DNA of 64,000 nt from positions 868,001 to 932,000 of the forward strand of contig NZ_BAAADE010000001.1 in the NCBI RefSeq assembly GCF_039522165.1. The letters run 5' to 3'. Under the pieces are notes generated by a model. The model saw only the letters and a list, made by a program, of their open reading frames with translations, was not told the DNA's origin and did not search any database. Positions within the stretch are counted from its first letter, which is position 1; every line of letters starts with the position of its first letter. Below, in pieces: positions 56,033-64,000 of the stretch. The position numbers and the translations under genes were made by a program. The DNA is from Paenochrobactrum glaciei. Lineage in GTDB: Bacteria > Pseudomonadota > Alphaproteobacteria > Rhizobiales > Rhizobiaceae.

Positions 56033-56272
56033 ATGATGAAACCAGTTTTTTTACAGCTGCAATGCACGCCGGGGAAAACCTATCAGGTTGCAGAAGAACT
56101 GTTTCGCCGCGAGATTGCTTCCGAGCTTTATTCCACCAGCGGTGAGTTTGATTTACTGATCAAGATCTACATCAAAGAAGAAGATGATATCGGCAAGTTT
56201 ATCAATGACAATGTTCTTAACATTCCAGATATTGTCAGATCCCTGACAACACTGACATTTACCGCTTTTTAA
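56033..56272 (+). CDS. Stand-alone Lrp/AsnC ligand-binding (RAM) domain protein
   Basis: A 79-residue protein consisting only of the amino-acid-binding domain of Lrp/AsnC regulators: FLQLQCTPGKTYQVAEELF, SGEFDLLIKIYIKEEDDIGK and LTTLTFTAF. The DNA-binding domain of Lrp is absent, as in other stand-alone members that form ring oligomers. GGAG lies four bases before the first of two adjacent ATGs. It is divergent from the riboswitch-controlled DadA-like gene, so a role in amino acid sensing for that gene is plausible but not shown. No further gene is in its transcript before the response regulator, 168 bases on. Confidence 0.85.
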   Translation: MMKPVFLQLQCTPGKTYQVAEELFRREIASELYSTSGEFDLLIKIYIKEEDDIGKFINDNVLNIPDIVRSLTTLTFTAF

Positions 56273-56440
56273 ACAACTTGCCGATAATAATGTTATAGTG
56301 TAGCTTTAACACTATAAATATTACTTGGACTTATATTGCTTTTAACTGCACGAATTGACAGTCGCTTGGTGCAGTTAAAGGCATACGATACGGGATATGA
56401 CGAATAAGGATTCACCGGTTTTCAATCAGGCAGGCTAAAA

Positions 56441-56803
56441 ATGCCCAATACGCTTCAGGACTTAAGTATACTTATCGTCGAAGATGAAGTGATGACCGCA
56501 ATAGATGTTGCGGCAACAGTTGAAGACGCAGGTGGAACAGTCCTTGGCCCTTGCAGTTCAGTGCAGGATGCACTGGACCTGATTGAACATAATACCATCC
56601 ATGCAGCCATATTAGACGTGAATTTAAGAGATGGCGATGTCTGGCCTGTTTTGGAACGGCTTCGAGCGCATGGTATTTTTGTCATTGTTTATAGCAGTGC
56701 TGGTCTGCCTAAAGAAATGACCAAACGCCACCCAAGTCTTTCCTTCTTTCAAAAGCCCATTCCCCATGCCGTTTTGACCCGCGCCTTGATGAACGCATTC
56801 TGA
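56441..56803 (+). CDS. Single-domain response regulator
   Basis: A 120-residue receiver domain without output domain. Acidic pair in ILIVEDEVM, phospho-acceptor Asp in AAILDVNLRDGDVW, the switch Ser/Thr position in IVYSSAGLP and Lys in FFQKPIPHAV, so it should be phosphorylatable. No kinase lies nearby. Such proteins act as phosphate shuttles or bind partner proteins; the partner is unknown. Confidence 0.88.
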   Translation: MPNTLQDLSILIVEDEVMTAIDVAATVEDAGGTVLGPCSSVQDALDLIEHNTIHAAILDVNLRDGDVWPVLERLRAHGIFVIVYSSAGLPKEMTKRHPSLSFFQKPIPHAVLTRALMNAF

Positions 56804-57417
56804 TTTCATCAATCGCCATATCCAGCACCATGCATGGCAAATGACCCGCCATTTGACGCAGACGTGATCATAACAGCCCTTTCAAAGGCAGCGGACGCTA
56901 TCCACACCGCGATCAATCCTCTTTAAATTTTAAATTTAATATGCTAACAATATTTTGTCGGCGTATATTTTTGGCGCGACATCTTTCTCTTCCGATGACT
57001 GAATAAACCGCATCCTTCCTATGCATTGGTTTATCTTTGGTCGCACCACCGGATCAGAAAGTTACATGCACAGCATGACCACTTCTGGAATGACTTAAAT
57101 TTTAAACTTGAAATTGTGTTAAGTCACACCGGAGGCTTTTAACGGTTTTCCGTCCGAAGGCCGAACGAAGCACCCCATATTAAACTTGCTTCGTTCAGTC
57201 ATGATTGTGAACATTAACGAACCTCTCGCTGGGGCAATTTGTCCTTTGCCCCGTGCGGGCGGTTCTGTAATAAAAATAACAAAATTATTGCACTCTTTTC
57301 GTTCCGGCTCTTGCAGTCGGGGATGAAGAATTGCAATAAGCACCTTATATTATAACCAATGTCGCATTATTTTTGAAATAATATGACAAGTTAACTTGAA
57401 TTCGTGAAGGACTCAGA
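56804..57417. other. 614-base gene-poor region upstream of ilvD
   Basis: No convincing coding sequence is seen; the open frames here lack start sites and family resemblance. It holds two copies of TTAAATTTTAAA (56923 and 57095), a hairpin of 9 bp GAACGAAGC/GCTTCGTTC at 57163-57196 and a second of 7 bp GGGGCAA/TTGCCCC at 57231-57252. These could be parts of an ilvD leader RNA or a small RNA. The last 100 bases are AT-rich and probably contain the ilvD promoter. Confidence 0.5.
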
Positions 57418-59253
57418 ATGCCTCCTTATCGTTCGCGCACTACCACCCACGGCCGTAATATGGCTGGTGCACGCGGCCTCTGGCGCGCCACCGGCATGAA
57501 AGATGAGGATTTCGGCAAACCAATTATTGCGGTAGTCAACTCGTTCACCCAGTTTGTGCCGGGTCACGTTCACCTGAAAGATATGGGACAGCTGGTTGCG
57601 CGCGAGATTGAACGCGCCGGTGGCGTCGCCAAAGAATTCAACACCATTGCGGTTGATGACGGTATCGCTATGGGGCACGATGGTATGCTCTATTCGCTGC
57701 CATCACGTGAAATCATCGCAGACTCGGTTGAATATATGGTCAATGCCCATTGCGCCGATGCGATGGTGTGCATTTCCAACTGTGACAAGATCACTCCGGG
57801 CATGTTGATGGCTTCATTGCGCCTCAATATCCCTGTTGTGTTCGTTTCCGGCGGCCCGATGGAAGCTGGTAAAGTTATCTGGGATGACGTCGAAAAAAGC
57901 CTCGATCTGGTTGATGCCATGGTTGCAGCAGCCGACGACAATTACAGCGACGAACAAGTGGCAGCGATTGAACGCTCGGCTTGCCCGACCTGCGGCTCCT
58001 GCTCCGGCATGTTTACCGCCAACTCAATGAACTGCCTGACCGAAGCGCTTGGCCTCTCACTGCCGGGCAATGGTTCCACTCTTGCAACCCACGCCGATCG
58101 TGAACGTCTGTTCCTTGAAGCAGGCCGTCTGGTGGTTGATCTGGCACGCCGCTATTATGAACAGGATGATGCATCCGTTCTGCCGCGCGCCATTGCCAAT
58201 TTTGAGGCTTTCAAAAACGCCATGACCCTTGATGTGGCGATGGGCGGCTCGACCAACACCGTACTGCACTTGCTGGCAGCAGCGCACGAAGCAGAGCTTG
58301 ACTTCAATATGAGCCATATTGATCAGTTGTCACGCCATGTGCCGGTCTTGTGTAAAGTAGCACCTGCTGTGCCTGATGTTCACATGGAAGACGTGCATCG
58401 TGCCGGTGGCATCATGGGCATTTTGGGCGAATTGGATCGCGCCGGTCTTCTCGATACATCGGTTGGTTCCGTTCACGCCAAATCTTTGAAAGATGCGCTT
58501 GATAAATGGGACATCAAACGCACCAATGACGAAAGCGTGCACAATTTCTTCCGTGCTGCACCGGGCGGTGTACCGACACAGGTTGCCTTCAGCCAGTCAC
58601 GCCGCTTCGACAGTGTCGACAGCGACCGTGACAATGGCGTGATCCGCAACAAAGAACATGCCTTCTCGCAAGACGGTGGTCTGGCCGTGCTTTATGGCAA
58701 TCTGGCCGAAGACGGCTGCATTGTTAAAACAGCCGGTGTTGATGACAGCATCCTGACCTTCTCAGGCCCTGCACGCATTTTTGAAAGTCAGGACAGTGCG
58801 GTTCTCGGCATTCTCAACGGCAAGATCAAAGAAGGCGATATCGTCCTCATCCGTTATGAAGGCCCGCGCGGCGGCCCTGGCATGCAGGAAATGCTCTACC
58901 CGACCAGCTATCTGAAGTCGAAAGGCCTAGGCAAAGCCTGTGCGCTTGTCACGGATGGTCGCTTCTCTGGTGGCTCTTCGGGTCTTTCCATTGGTCACGT
59001 TTCACCGGAAGCGGCAGAAGGCGGCACCATTGGTCTGGTTGAAGAAGGCGATATCATCAATATCGACATTCCAAACCGTATCATCCATCTGGATGTTGCT
59101 GATGCCGTTTTGGCAGAACGCCGTATTGCGATGGAAGCTAAAGGCTGGAAGCCGGTTGAAAACCGCAAGCGTAAAGTCAGTGCGGCTCTGCGTGCTTATG
59201 CAGCCATGACCACCAGTGCGGCTAAAGGTGCTGTGCGCGTTGTGCCTGAATAA
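57418..59253 (+). CDS. ilvD: Dihydroxy-acid dehydratase
   Basis: Iron-sulfur dehydratase of valine, isoleucine and leucine synthesis. The 611-residue protein begins MPPYRSRTTTHGRNMAGARG. Fe-S cysteines lie in MVCISNCDKITPGM and CPTCGSCSGMFTANSMN; also present are AMGGSTNTVLHLLAAAHEA and VTDGRFSGGSSGLSIGHVSP. GAAGGA lies eight bases before the ATG. It is a single gene followed by a strong terminator, with a long leader region of more than 600 bases in front. Confidence 0.96.
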   Translation: MPPYRSRTTTHGRNMAGARGLWRATGMKDEDFGKPIIAVVNSFTQFVPGHVHLKDMGQLVAREIERAGGVAKEFNTIAVDDGIAMGHDGMLYSLPSREIIADSVEYMVNAHCADAMVCISNCDKITPGMLMASLRLNIPVVFVSGGPMEAGKVIWDDVEKSLDLVDAMVAAADDNYSDEQVAAIERSACPTCGSCSGMFTANSMNCLTEALGLSLPGNGSTLATHADRERLFLEAGRLVVDLARRYYEQDDASVLPRAIANFEAFKNAMTLDVAMGGSTNTVLHLLAAAHEAELDFNMSHIDQLSRHVPVLCKVAPAVPDVHMEDVHRAGGIMGILGELDRAGLLDTSVGSVHAKSLKDALDKWDIKRTNDESVHNFFRAAPGGVPTQVAFSQSRRFDSVDSDRDNGVIRNKEHAFSQDGGLAVLYGNLAEDGCIVKTAGVDDSILTFSGPARIFESQDSAVLGILNGKIKEGDIVLIRYEGPRGGPGMQEMLYPTSYLKSKGLGKACALVTDGRFSGGSSGLSIGHVSPEAAEGGTIGLVEEGDIINIDIPNRIIHLDVADAVLAERRIAMEAKGWKPVENRKRKVSAALRAYAAMTTSAAKGAVRVVPE

Positions 59254-59271
59254 GCGCCAGCAGATATAATC

Positions 59272-59310
59272 AAAAAAAGCGCAGTGCCACTTGGCACTGC
59301 GCTTTTTTTA
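59272..59310 (+). terminator. Terminator after ilvD
   Basis: AGCGCAGTGCC and GGCACTGCGCT form a perfect stem flanked by seven A and seven T, placed between convergent ilvD and ccmG; it should act for both. Confidence 0.95.
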
Positions 59311-59330
59311 TAGGCTTAAAAATGAAAATT

Positions 59331-59936
59331 TTAAGAAGCCGTATGCTTTTCAACCAATGGCAGGATTTCTTCCACCACCGCCTTCGGCGTCACAGGCCCC
59401 ACATGCTTATATAAAATAGCCCCATCAGGGCCGATGAGGAATGTTTCCGGCACACCATAAACGCCCCAGTTAATAGTTGAGCGTCCGGCCTGATCTGTAC
59501 CGACAGCGGCATAAGGATTGCCCAGATCACCCAAAAAGCGGCGGGCATTTTCCGGCTGGTCTTTATAATTCAGGCCAACAATCTTGATGCGCTTATCTTT
59601 CGCCAGCTCCATAAACACCGGATGCTCCTGACGACAAGGCGCACACCATGATGCCCAGACATTAAGCAAGGTCAGCTGGCCTTTAAAATCGGCACTGGTG
59701 ATGCCCGGTAATTGCACACCATCACGCACCAAACCTTCCAAAGGCGGAAGTTCAGTTGCAGGTGCCTGCTTGCCAATCAAAGCTGACGGAATGGTGGATG
59801 CATCTTTGCCCGACAATAATTGATAGGCAAAAACACCGGCCAAGCTGGCAAAGATAATCAATGGCAGCAAAGCCATGATCACGCGTTTGGAGCCCGCAGA
59901 TTGCGCTTGTGTTTCAGGCCGTTTTTGCTCAGTCAT
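59331..59936 (-). CDS. ccmG: Thiol:disulfide interchange protein CcmG (DsbE)
   Basis: Periplasmic thioredoxin-like protein that keeps apocytochrome c cysteines reduced for haem attachment. The 201-residue protein starts MTEQKRPETQAQ at 59936, has one membrane anchor (VIMALLPLIIFASLAGVFAY), then NVWASWCAPCRQEHP with the reducing CxxC and GVYGVPETFLIGPDG with the conserved cis-proline. The first eight bases overlap the end of ccmD, so they are coupled. A longer open frame to 60035 is rejected because it lies inside ccmD. Confidence 0.94.
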   Translation of the reverse strand: MTEQKRPETQAQSAGSKRVIMALLPLIIFASLAGVFAYQLLSGKDASTIPSALIGKQAPATELPPLEGLVRDGVQLPGITSADFKGQLTLLNVWASWCAPCRQEHPVFMELAKDKRIKIVGLNYKDQPENARRFLGDLGNPYAAVGTDQAGRSTINWGVYGVPETFLIGPDGAILYKHVGPVTPKAVVEEILPLVEKHTAS

Positions 59937-60114
59937 TATTATTTCCTGCGCCATCTTCTTGGGTGCGGCGGGAACGGCGGCGCACACCTTGCGCTTCCAG
60001 ACGCTGCAATTCACTGCGCTGTGCGCGCTGATCAAGCAAAATCCATGTAATCATGCCGGTCAGAACCAAAGCGGAAATCACATAAGAAGCGACGACATAA
60101 GTAATATGGGTCAT
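59929..60114 (-). CDS. ccmD: Haem exporter protein CcmD
   Basis: A 61-residue small membrane protein that releases haem-bound CcmE from CcmC. One membrane helix (YVVASYVISALVLTGMITWI) is followed by a basic, coiled tail (LLDQRAQRSELQRLEAQGV and RRRSRRTQ). It starts 15 bases after ccmC and overlaps ccmG. Identity rests on size, topology and position. Confidence 0.88.
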   Translation of the reverse strand: MTHITYVVASYVISALVLTGMITWILLDQRAQRSELQRLEAQGVRRRSRRTQEDGAGNNND

Positions 60115-60129
60115 GATCTATGCTTCCTC

Positions 60130-60936
60130 TCACACATCTGTTGCTTGCGGCGCGACTTGTGGCGCAGCTTGCGATCTTGCAGGGCGTGCATCGGCATTAC
60201 GTGCTGCCATTTTTCGCATGGCAGCCACACGGCGGCGCCAGATTTCATTGCGCATCGCCATCAGATGCAGTGTGAAAAACAAGGTGGTAAAACCAGCGGC
60301 CATCACCAACAAAGGATAAAGCATCGACGGATCAATCGTCGAGCCGCCCATGCGGATAACGGAAGCTGGCTGATGCAATGTATTCCACCAGTCGACCGAG
60401 AATTTGATAATCGGGATATTGATGAAGCCGATCAGAATGAGCACAGCCGCAGCACGCGCCGATTTTGACGGATCATCAATGGCGCGGCTCAAAGCAATCA
60501 CGCCGAGATACATCAAAAACAATATGAAAACAGAGGTCAGACGTGCGTCCCACACCCACCAGGTGCCCCACATCGGCTTGCCCCATAAGGAGCCGGTCAG
60601 AAGCGCAAGCGCGGTGAATGCAGCACCGATTGGCGCCGCCGCACGGGCAGACACATCAGCCAGCGGATGCCGCCAGACAAGCGTGCCGAGCGCCGACATC
60701 GCCATGACCGAATAGCACATCATCGACAACCATGCGAAAGGCACATGGATATACATAATCCAGACAGTGATGCCCTGCTGATAATCTTCCGGCGAGCCAT
60801 AGACCATATAAAGGCCAACCACCAGCAACACGGCCGAAAGCGCAGCCATCCACGGCAGCAACAGGCCGGCCAGCCACAAAAACCGCGTTGGATTAGCCAG
60901 ATCAATCCAGCGAGAAAGAAAGAATTTATTGCTCAT
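60130..60936 (-). CDS. ccmC: Haem exporter/handling protein CcmC
   Basis: Inner-membrane haem-handling protein that loads haem onto CcmE. The 268-residue protein has about six helices, the WWD domain signature WGTWWVWDARLTS between helices 3 and 4, and the flanking haem-ligand histidines in YIHVPFAWLSM and WWNTLHQPASV. The C-terminal tail is Ala- and Gln-rich. It lies 203 bases after ccmB; the gap holds a 12-base perfect palindrome. Confidence 0.95.
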   Translation of the reverse strand: MSNKFFLSRWIDLANPTRFLWLAGLLLPWMAALSAVLLVVGLYMVYGSPEDYQQGITVWIMYIHVPFAWLSMMCYSVMAMSALGTLVWRHPLADVSARAAAPIGAAFTALALLTGSLWGKPMWGTWWVWDARLTSVFILFLMYLGVIALSRAIDDPSKSARAAAVLILIGFINIPIIKFSVDWWNTLHQPASVIRMGGSTIDPSMLYPLLVMAAGFTTLFFTLHLMAMRNEIWRRRVAAMRKMAARNADARPARSQAAPQVAPQATDV

Positions 60937-61139
60937 TAAACCTACATAGCCTCGCCGGTCAAATCTTCAACACCTGCCTGCAAATGCGCCACCCTGCTCT
61001 GCATATGATGTTTTTTTGCTACATGCTCTGTTGCTCATATACGTGCAGTATACTGCTACCGGCTTCCCGCAAATCATCATTTTCGCCGCAGTCTGCGCTT
61101 ATTTAGTCAGATCGCTTCAATTCATCCGGTTTAGTTTCT
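60937..61139. other. Gap within the ccm cluster
   Basis: The 203 bases between ccmB and ccmC have no coding sequence that I can support. They contain the perfect palindrome GCAGTATACTGC at 61045-61056. It could be an operator for a separate ccmC promoter or just a remnant of rearrangement. Confidence 0.4.
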
Positions 61140-61805
61140 TTAATCTGTTGCATTCTTCAGCGCAGAAGCCGCCGCGATCGGACCGATAACTGCAAAAAAC
61201 AGCGTGATTGCAATCAGGATCAACAAAGGTGCCAGAAATGGTGAACCTTCAACCGTTGCGCCATAAGAAGCAGAAACCCCGAAAATAAGCACAGGGATGG
61301 TTAAAGGCAACACAATCACCGAGACAAGCAGCCCCCCGCGCGGAAGTGCCACTGCTAAGGCAGCACCAACTGCCCCCACAAAGGTGATTGCAGGGGTGCC
61401 GACAAGCAGGGTCAAAGCCGTTGCACCAATCGACACTTCATTCATATTCATGAACAGACCCAGCAGCGGACTTGCCACCACCAACGGCAAAACACTGCCC
61501 GTCCAATGCGCCAGACTTTTGGTAAAAACCAGCAGCGGCAACATATGGGTGTGCGAGGCCATGATCATCAGATCAATCGAGCCGTCTTCACGATCCACCT
61601 GAAACAACCGGTCAAGCCCCAGCAAAACCGCAAGCAATGCACCGATCCACAACATAGCAGGGCCGATACGTGCCAGCAGGTTAAGATCAGGGCCGACACC
61701 AAAAGGCATCACCGCGATCACCGCCAGAAAAAACAGGATTCCGATCAAAGCGCCGCCGCCTGCACGCAGGCTCAGGCGAAAATCACGGATAAAAAGTGCC
61801 AGCAT
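61140..61805 (-). CDS. ccmB: Haem exporter permease CcmB
   Basis: Membrane part of the CcmAB complex that drives release of holo-CcmE. The 221-residue protein starts MLALFIRDFRLSLRAGGGAL and has six hydrophobic segments, with the conserved DREDGSIDLMIMA in the first cytoplasmic loop and RGGLLVSVIVLPLTIPVLIF later. Its start overlaps the ccmA stop by one base (TAATG), showing coupling. Confidence 0.95.
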   Translation of the reverse strand: MLALFIRDFRLSLRAGGGALIGILFFLAVIAVMPFGVGPDLNLLARIGPAMLWIGALLAVLLGLDRLFQVDREDGSIDLMIMASHTHMLPLLVFTKSLAHWTGSVLPLVVASPLLGLFMNMNEVSIGATALTLLVGTPAITFVGAVGAALAVALPRGGLLVSVIVLPLTIPVLIFGVSASYGATVEGSPFLAPLLILIAITLFFAVIGPIAAASALKNATD

Positions 61806-62425
61806 TAATCCGCGCTTTCCGTTTGATATGCACCAAGATCAATTCTTTGTGCGCCTTCAAGGCCAAGCGGAATGTGGGTAGCGGCAATAATCATGCCGCC
61901 TTCAGCCAGATGTGCTTTCATCAGATTGGCAAAGCGCTTCTCAGATGCCTCATCAAGACCGGCTGTTGGCTCATCCACCACCCAGATCGGGCGATAGCTT
62001 ACCAGCAGTTTGGCAATCGAAACACGGCGCTTTTGCCCAGTCGACAGATACCCAAACGGCAAATGATCGATACCGATCAAGCCAACCTGTTCCAGCGCAT
62101 CATCAATTTCGATATGCGGATTACCATTGAAGGTACGCCAATATTGCAAATTCTCACGCACGGTCAGACTTGGCTTCATCGCATTTTGATGGCCAAGATA
62201 ATGCAATGAAGATTGCAAATCCAACAGACCTTCACCGCTTTCCAGCCGGATGAATCCGCGCACCGGCTCAAGCAGCCCACAGATGATTCGCAGCAATGTG
62301 GATTTACCGGAACCATTTTCGCCGGTGATCACCAAAGCGTTACCCTGTTCAAGGCTGAAAAAAAGGCCGCTAAAAACATGCTGACCGCCGCGTTCTGCGG
62401 CTAAATCCGTCACAACAACCCGCAT
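61805..62425 (-). CDS. ccmA: Haem exporter ATPase CcmA
   Basis: ATPase subunit for cytochrome c maturation. The 206-residue ABC protein has Walker A GENGSGKSTLLRI, the signature YLSTGQKRRVSIAKLL, Walker B IWVVDEPTAGLDEAS and the switch His in AATHIPLGL. Its start has GGAGG six bases upstream. It is the first gene of ccmAB, divergent from acnA. The ccmE, ccmF and ccmH genes are not in this window. Confidence 0.95.
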   Translation of the reverse strand: MRVVVTDLAAERGGQHVFSGLFFSLEQGNALVITGENGSGKSTLLRIICGLLEPVRGFIRLESGEGLLDLQSSLHYLGHQNAMKPSLTVRENLQYWRTFNGNPHIEIDDALEQVGLIGIDHLPFGYLSTGQKRRVSIAKLLVSYRPIWVVDEPTAGLDEASEKRFANLMKAHLAEGGMIIAATHIPLGLEGAQRIDLGAYQTESAD

Positions 62426-62670
62426 TTCACCTCCGAAAACCCTGCATCTGCGATTACGAACCGATTAAATATAGTGCATCGCAACATTTCGCCGCAACCA
62501 GCCAATAATCATAATATCTATCTAGAATCGTTTTAAAAAACTCTCTATATAGCAGCTACCATGCCAGCGGTCGGTGTGGAAACGAATTTTGGCCGATCTC
62601 AAAAGCTTGATGCTAAAACAGCACAGGTCGGGACGGACAGCGGAAATGACTGCACCCGCACCTTGAGCAG

Positions 62671-62736
62671 CGTCCTTGAAACGCAAGCCTTGGCGTTCGT
62701 CCTGGTTTTCCGGCCAGTAGCATGAAGGACGAACAT
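62671..62736 (+). promoter_or_regulatory. acnA leader hairpin hiding the ribosome binding site
   Basis: The acnA ribosome binding site AAGGACG (62724-62730) lies in the 3' arm of a perfect 9-bp stem: GTTCGTCCT (62695-62703) with AGGACGAAC (62725-62733). A second upstream segment CGTCCTT (62671-62677) is also fully complementary to the AAGGACG. A third hairpin (AACGC/GCGTT, 62680-62697) overlaps the first arm by three bases. The leader can thus fold in alternative ways. Confidence 0.55.
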
Positions 62737-64000
62737 CGTGTCGCAAATCGACAGTTTTAAATGCCGCAAAACCTTGCAAGCAGGGGGCAAGGACTATGTC
62801 TATTACAGCCTGACCGAAGCTGAGAAAAACGGACTGACTGGTATTTCCAAGCTGCCTTTCTCCATGAAAGTATTGCTTGAAAACCTGCTTCGTTTTGAAG
62901 ACGGCCGCTCTGTCAAAAAAACAGACATTGAAAATGTTGCCAAATGGCTGACCGACCGCGGTACAGCCGGCGCCGAAATCGCTTATCGTCCGGCACGCGT
63001 TTTGATGCAGGATTTCACCGGCGTTCCGGCCGTTGTTGATCTGGCTGCCATGCGCGATGCAATGGTTTCGCTCGGCGGCGACCCTGAAAAGATCAATCCG
63101 CTCGTGCCGGTTGACCTCGTGATTGACCACTCTGTCATCGTTGACGAGTTTGGCAATCCAAACGCATTCAAGCGTAACGTTGATCTCGAATATGAACGCA
63201 ACGGCGAACGCTACCGCTTCCTCAAATGGGGTCAGCAGGCATTCCAGAACTTCCGCGTTGTGCCTCCTGGCACCGGTATCTGCCATCAGGTAAACCTTGA
63301 ATATCTGGCGCAGACCGTATGGACCAAGGAAGAAGACGGTGTCACCGTTGCTTATCCTGACACATGCGTTGGTACCGACAGTCACACCACCATGGTCAAC
63401 GGCCTTGGCGTTCTGGGCTGGGGTGTTGGCGGTATTGAAGCTGAAGCTGCCATGCTCGGCCAGCCGGTTTCCATGCTGTTGCCGGAAGTTATCGGCTTCA
63501 AGCTGACCGGTAAGGTCAAAGAAGGCATTACTGCAACTGACTTGGTGCTGACCGTTACACAGATGCTGCGTAAAAAAGGCGTTGTCGGTAAGTTCGTTGA
63601 ATTCTTCGGCCCTGGTCTCGACAATATGACCCTTGCCGATCGCGCCACCATTGCCAATATGGGCCCTGAATATGGTGCGACCTGTGGTTTCTTCCCTGTG
63701 GACAAAGAAACCCTCAACTACATGAACACCACCGGCCGTACAGAAGAACGTATGGCTCTGGTTGAAGCTTACTCCCGCGCACAGGGCATGTGGCGTGAAG
63801 CAGGTTCGGAAGATCCTGTATTTACCGACATTCTTGAGCTGGACATGGGCGATGTTGTTCCTTCGATGGCTGGTCCTAAGCGTCCTGAAGGCCGTATTCC
63901 GCTTGAAAATATTGCATCCGGCTTTGCCACTGCACTGGAAGCCGAATACAAGAAAACCTCAGGTCAGGATGCCCGCTACGCTGTAGAAGGTGAAGATTAT
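62737..64000 (+). CDS. acnA: Aconitate hydratase A (5' part; gene runs off window)
   Basis: Fe-S TCA-cycle enzyme that interconverts citrate and isocitrate. The visible 421 codons read SQIDSFKCRKTLQAGGKDYV, then YSLTEAEKNGLTGISKLPFS, LMQDFTGVPAVVDLAAMRDA, VPVDLVIDHSVIVDEFG, ICHQVNLEYLAQ, DTCVGTDSHTTMVNGLGVLG with the first Fe-S-proximal cysteine region and GWGVGGIEAEAAMLGQPVSM. The remaining cluster cysteines lie beyond the window. The start is GTG at 62737, with AAGGACG seven bases upstream; no ATG is available closer to the family N terminus. It is divergent from ccmA across 311 bases. Its ribosome binding site is predicted to be folded into a hairpin. Confidence 0.95.

Noticed and set aside
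57119..57343. Open frame of 74 codons on the minus strand upstream of ilvD
   Set aside because: No ribosome binding site or family resemblance, and it spans two hairpins.
62522..63385. Open frame of 287 codons on the minus strand
   Set aside because: It lies opposite acnA, whose motifs are unmistakable, and has no family resemblance.
1..64000. Mobile elements, CRISPR arrays, tRNA or rRNA genes
   Set aside because: No transposase, integrase, direct-repeat array, tRNA cloverleaf or rRNA sequence was recognised anywhere in the window.

Overview
This window is a stretch of alphaproteobacterial chromosome, most likely from a member of the Brucellaceae (a relative of Brucella/Ochrobactrum/Pseudochrobactrum). 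The evidence is the moderate GC content, the gene order mutS-maeB-glnD-murJ-trpS-usp-nfu, the hrpB-regB-regA (actS-actR) cluster, a cyclic beta-1,2-glucan synthase beside pncB, an Omp25/Omp31-like porin-type barrel and a DUF930 protein. Almost every gene is chromosomal housekeeping. I see no insertion sequence, prophage, CRISPR array, tRNA or rRNA. The genus assignment is inference from remembered gene order and protein similarity.

Layout. 1-11.2 kb: mismatch repair (mutS, cut by the window edge), malic enzyme, the PII uridylyltransferase glnD with the lipid II flippase murJ, trpS, a universal stress protein and an Nfu Fe-S carrier. 11.3-16.6 kb: an L,D-transpeptidase lipoprotein and the hrpB-regB-regA redox-control cluster, all on the minus strand. 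16.7-19.7 kb: a formaldehyde detoxification module (frmR, frmA, an ElaA-like acetyltransferase, fghA) with a visible FrmR-type operator. 19.9-27.5 kb: gyrB, a DEAD-box helicase with a DbpA-type RNA-binding domain, and polA. 27.6-28.0 kb: a very structured intergenic region that probably encodes a small RNA with C-rich loops. 28-38 kb: M20 dipeptidase, RNase D, an outer membrane barrel, PBP1A, glpK, a dehydrogenase-kinase pair and pncB. 38.2-46.8 kb: the 2861-codon glucan synthase gene. 47.2-51 kb: the sulfate ABC transporter operon sbp-cysT-cysW-cysA, with cysA split by a one-base deletion in a T tract. 51.2-54.1 kb: small envelope proteins and a diguanylate cyclase. 54.3-56.8 kb: a DadA-type oxidase behind a tandem glycine riboswitch, a divergent stand-alone Lrp-type ligand-binding domain and a single-domain response regulator. 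57.4-64 kb: ilvD, the cytochrome c maturation genes ccmABCDG, and the start of the aconitase gene acnA.

How the genes fit together. Several functions concern redox and iron-sulfur metabolism: RegBA, Nfu, IlvD (Fe-S), AcnA (Fe-S) and the Ccm system. Others concern envelope building: MurJ, PBP1A, L,D-transpeptidase, cyclic glucan and the outer membrane barrel. The most interesting non-coding elements are the C-rich-loop RNA candidate at 27.68-27.83 kb, the tandem glycine riboswitch in front of an amino acid oxidase, the acnA leader in which two upstream segments can each pair with the ribosome binding site, the FrmR operator inside its promoter, and a perfect inverted repeat in front of pncB.
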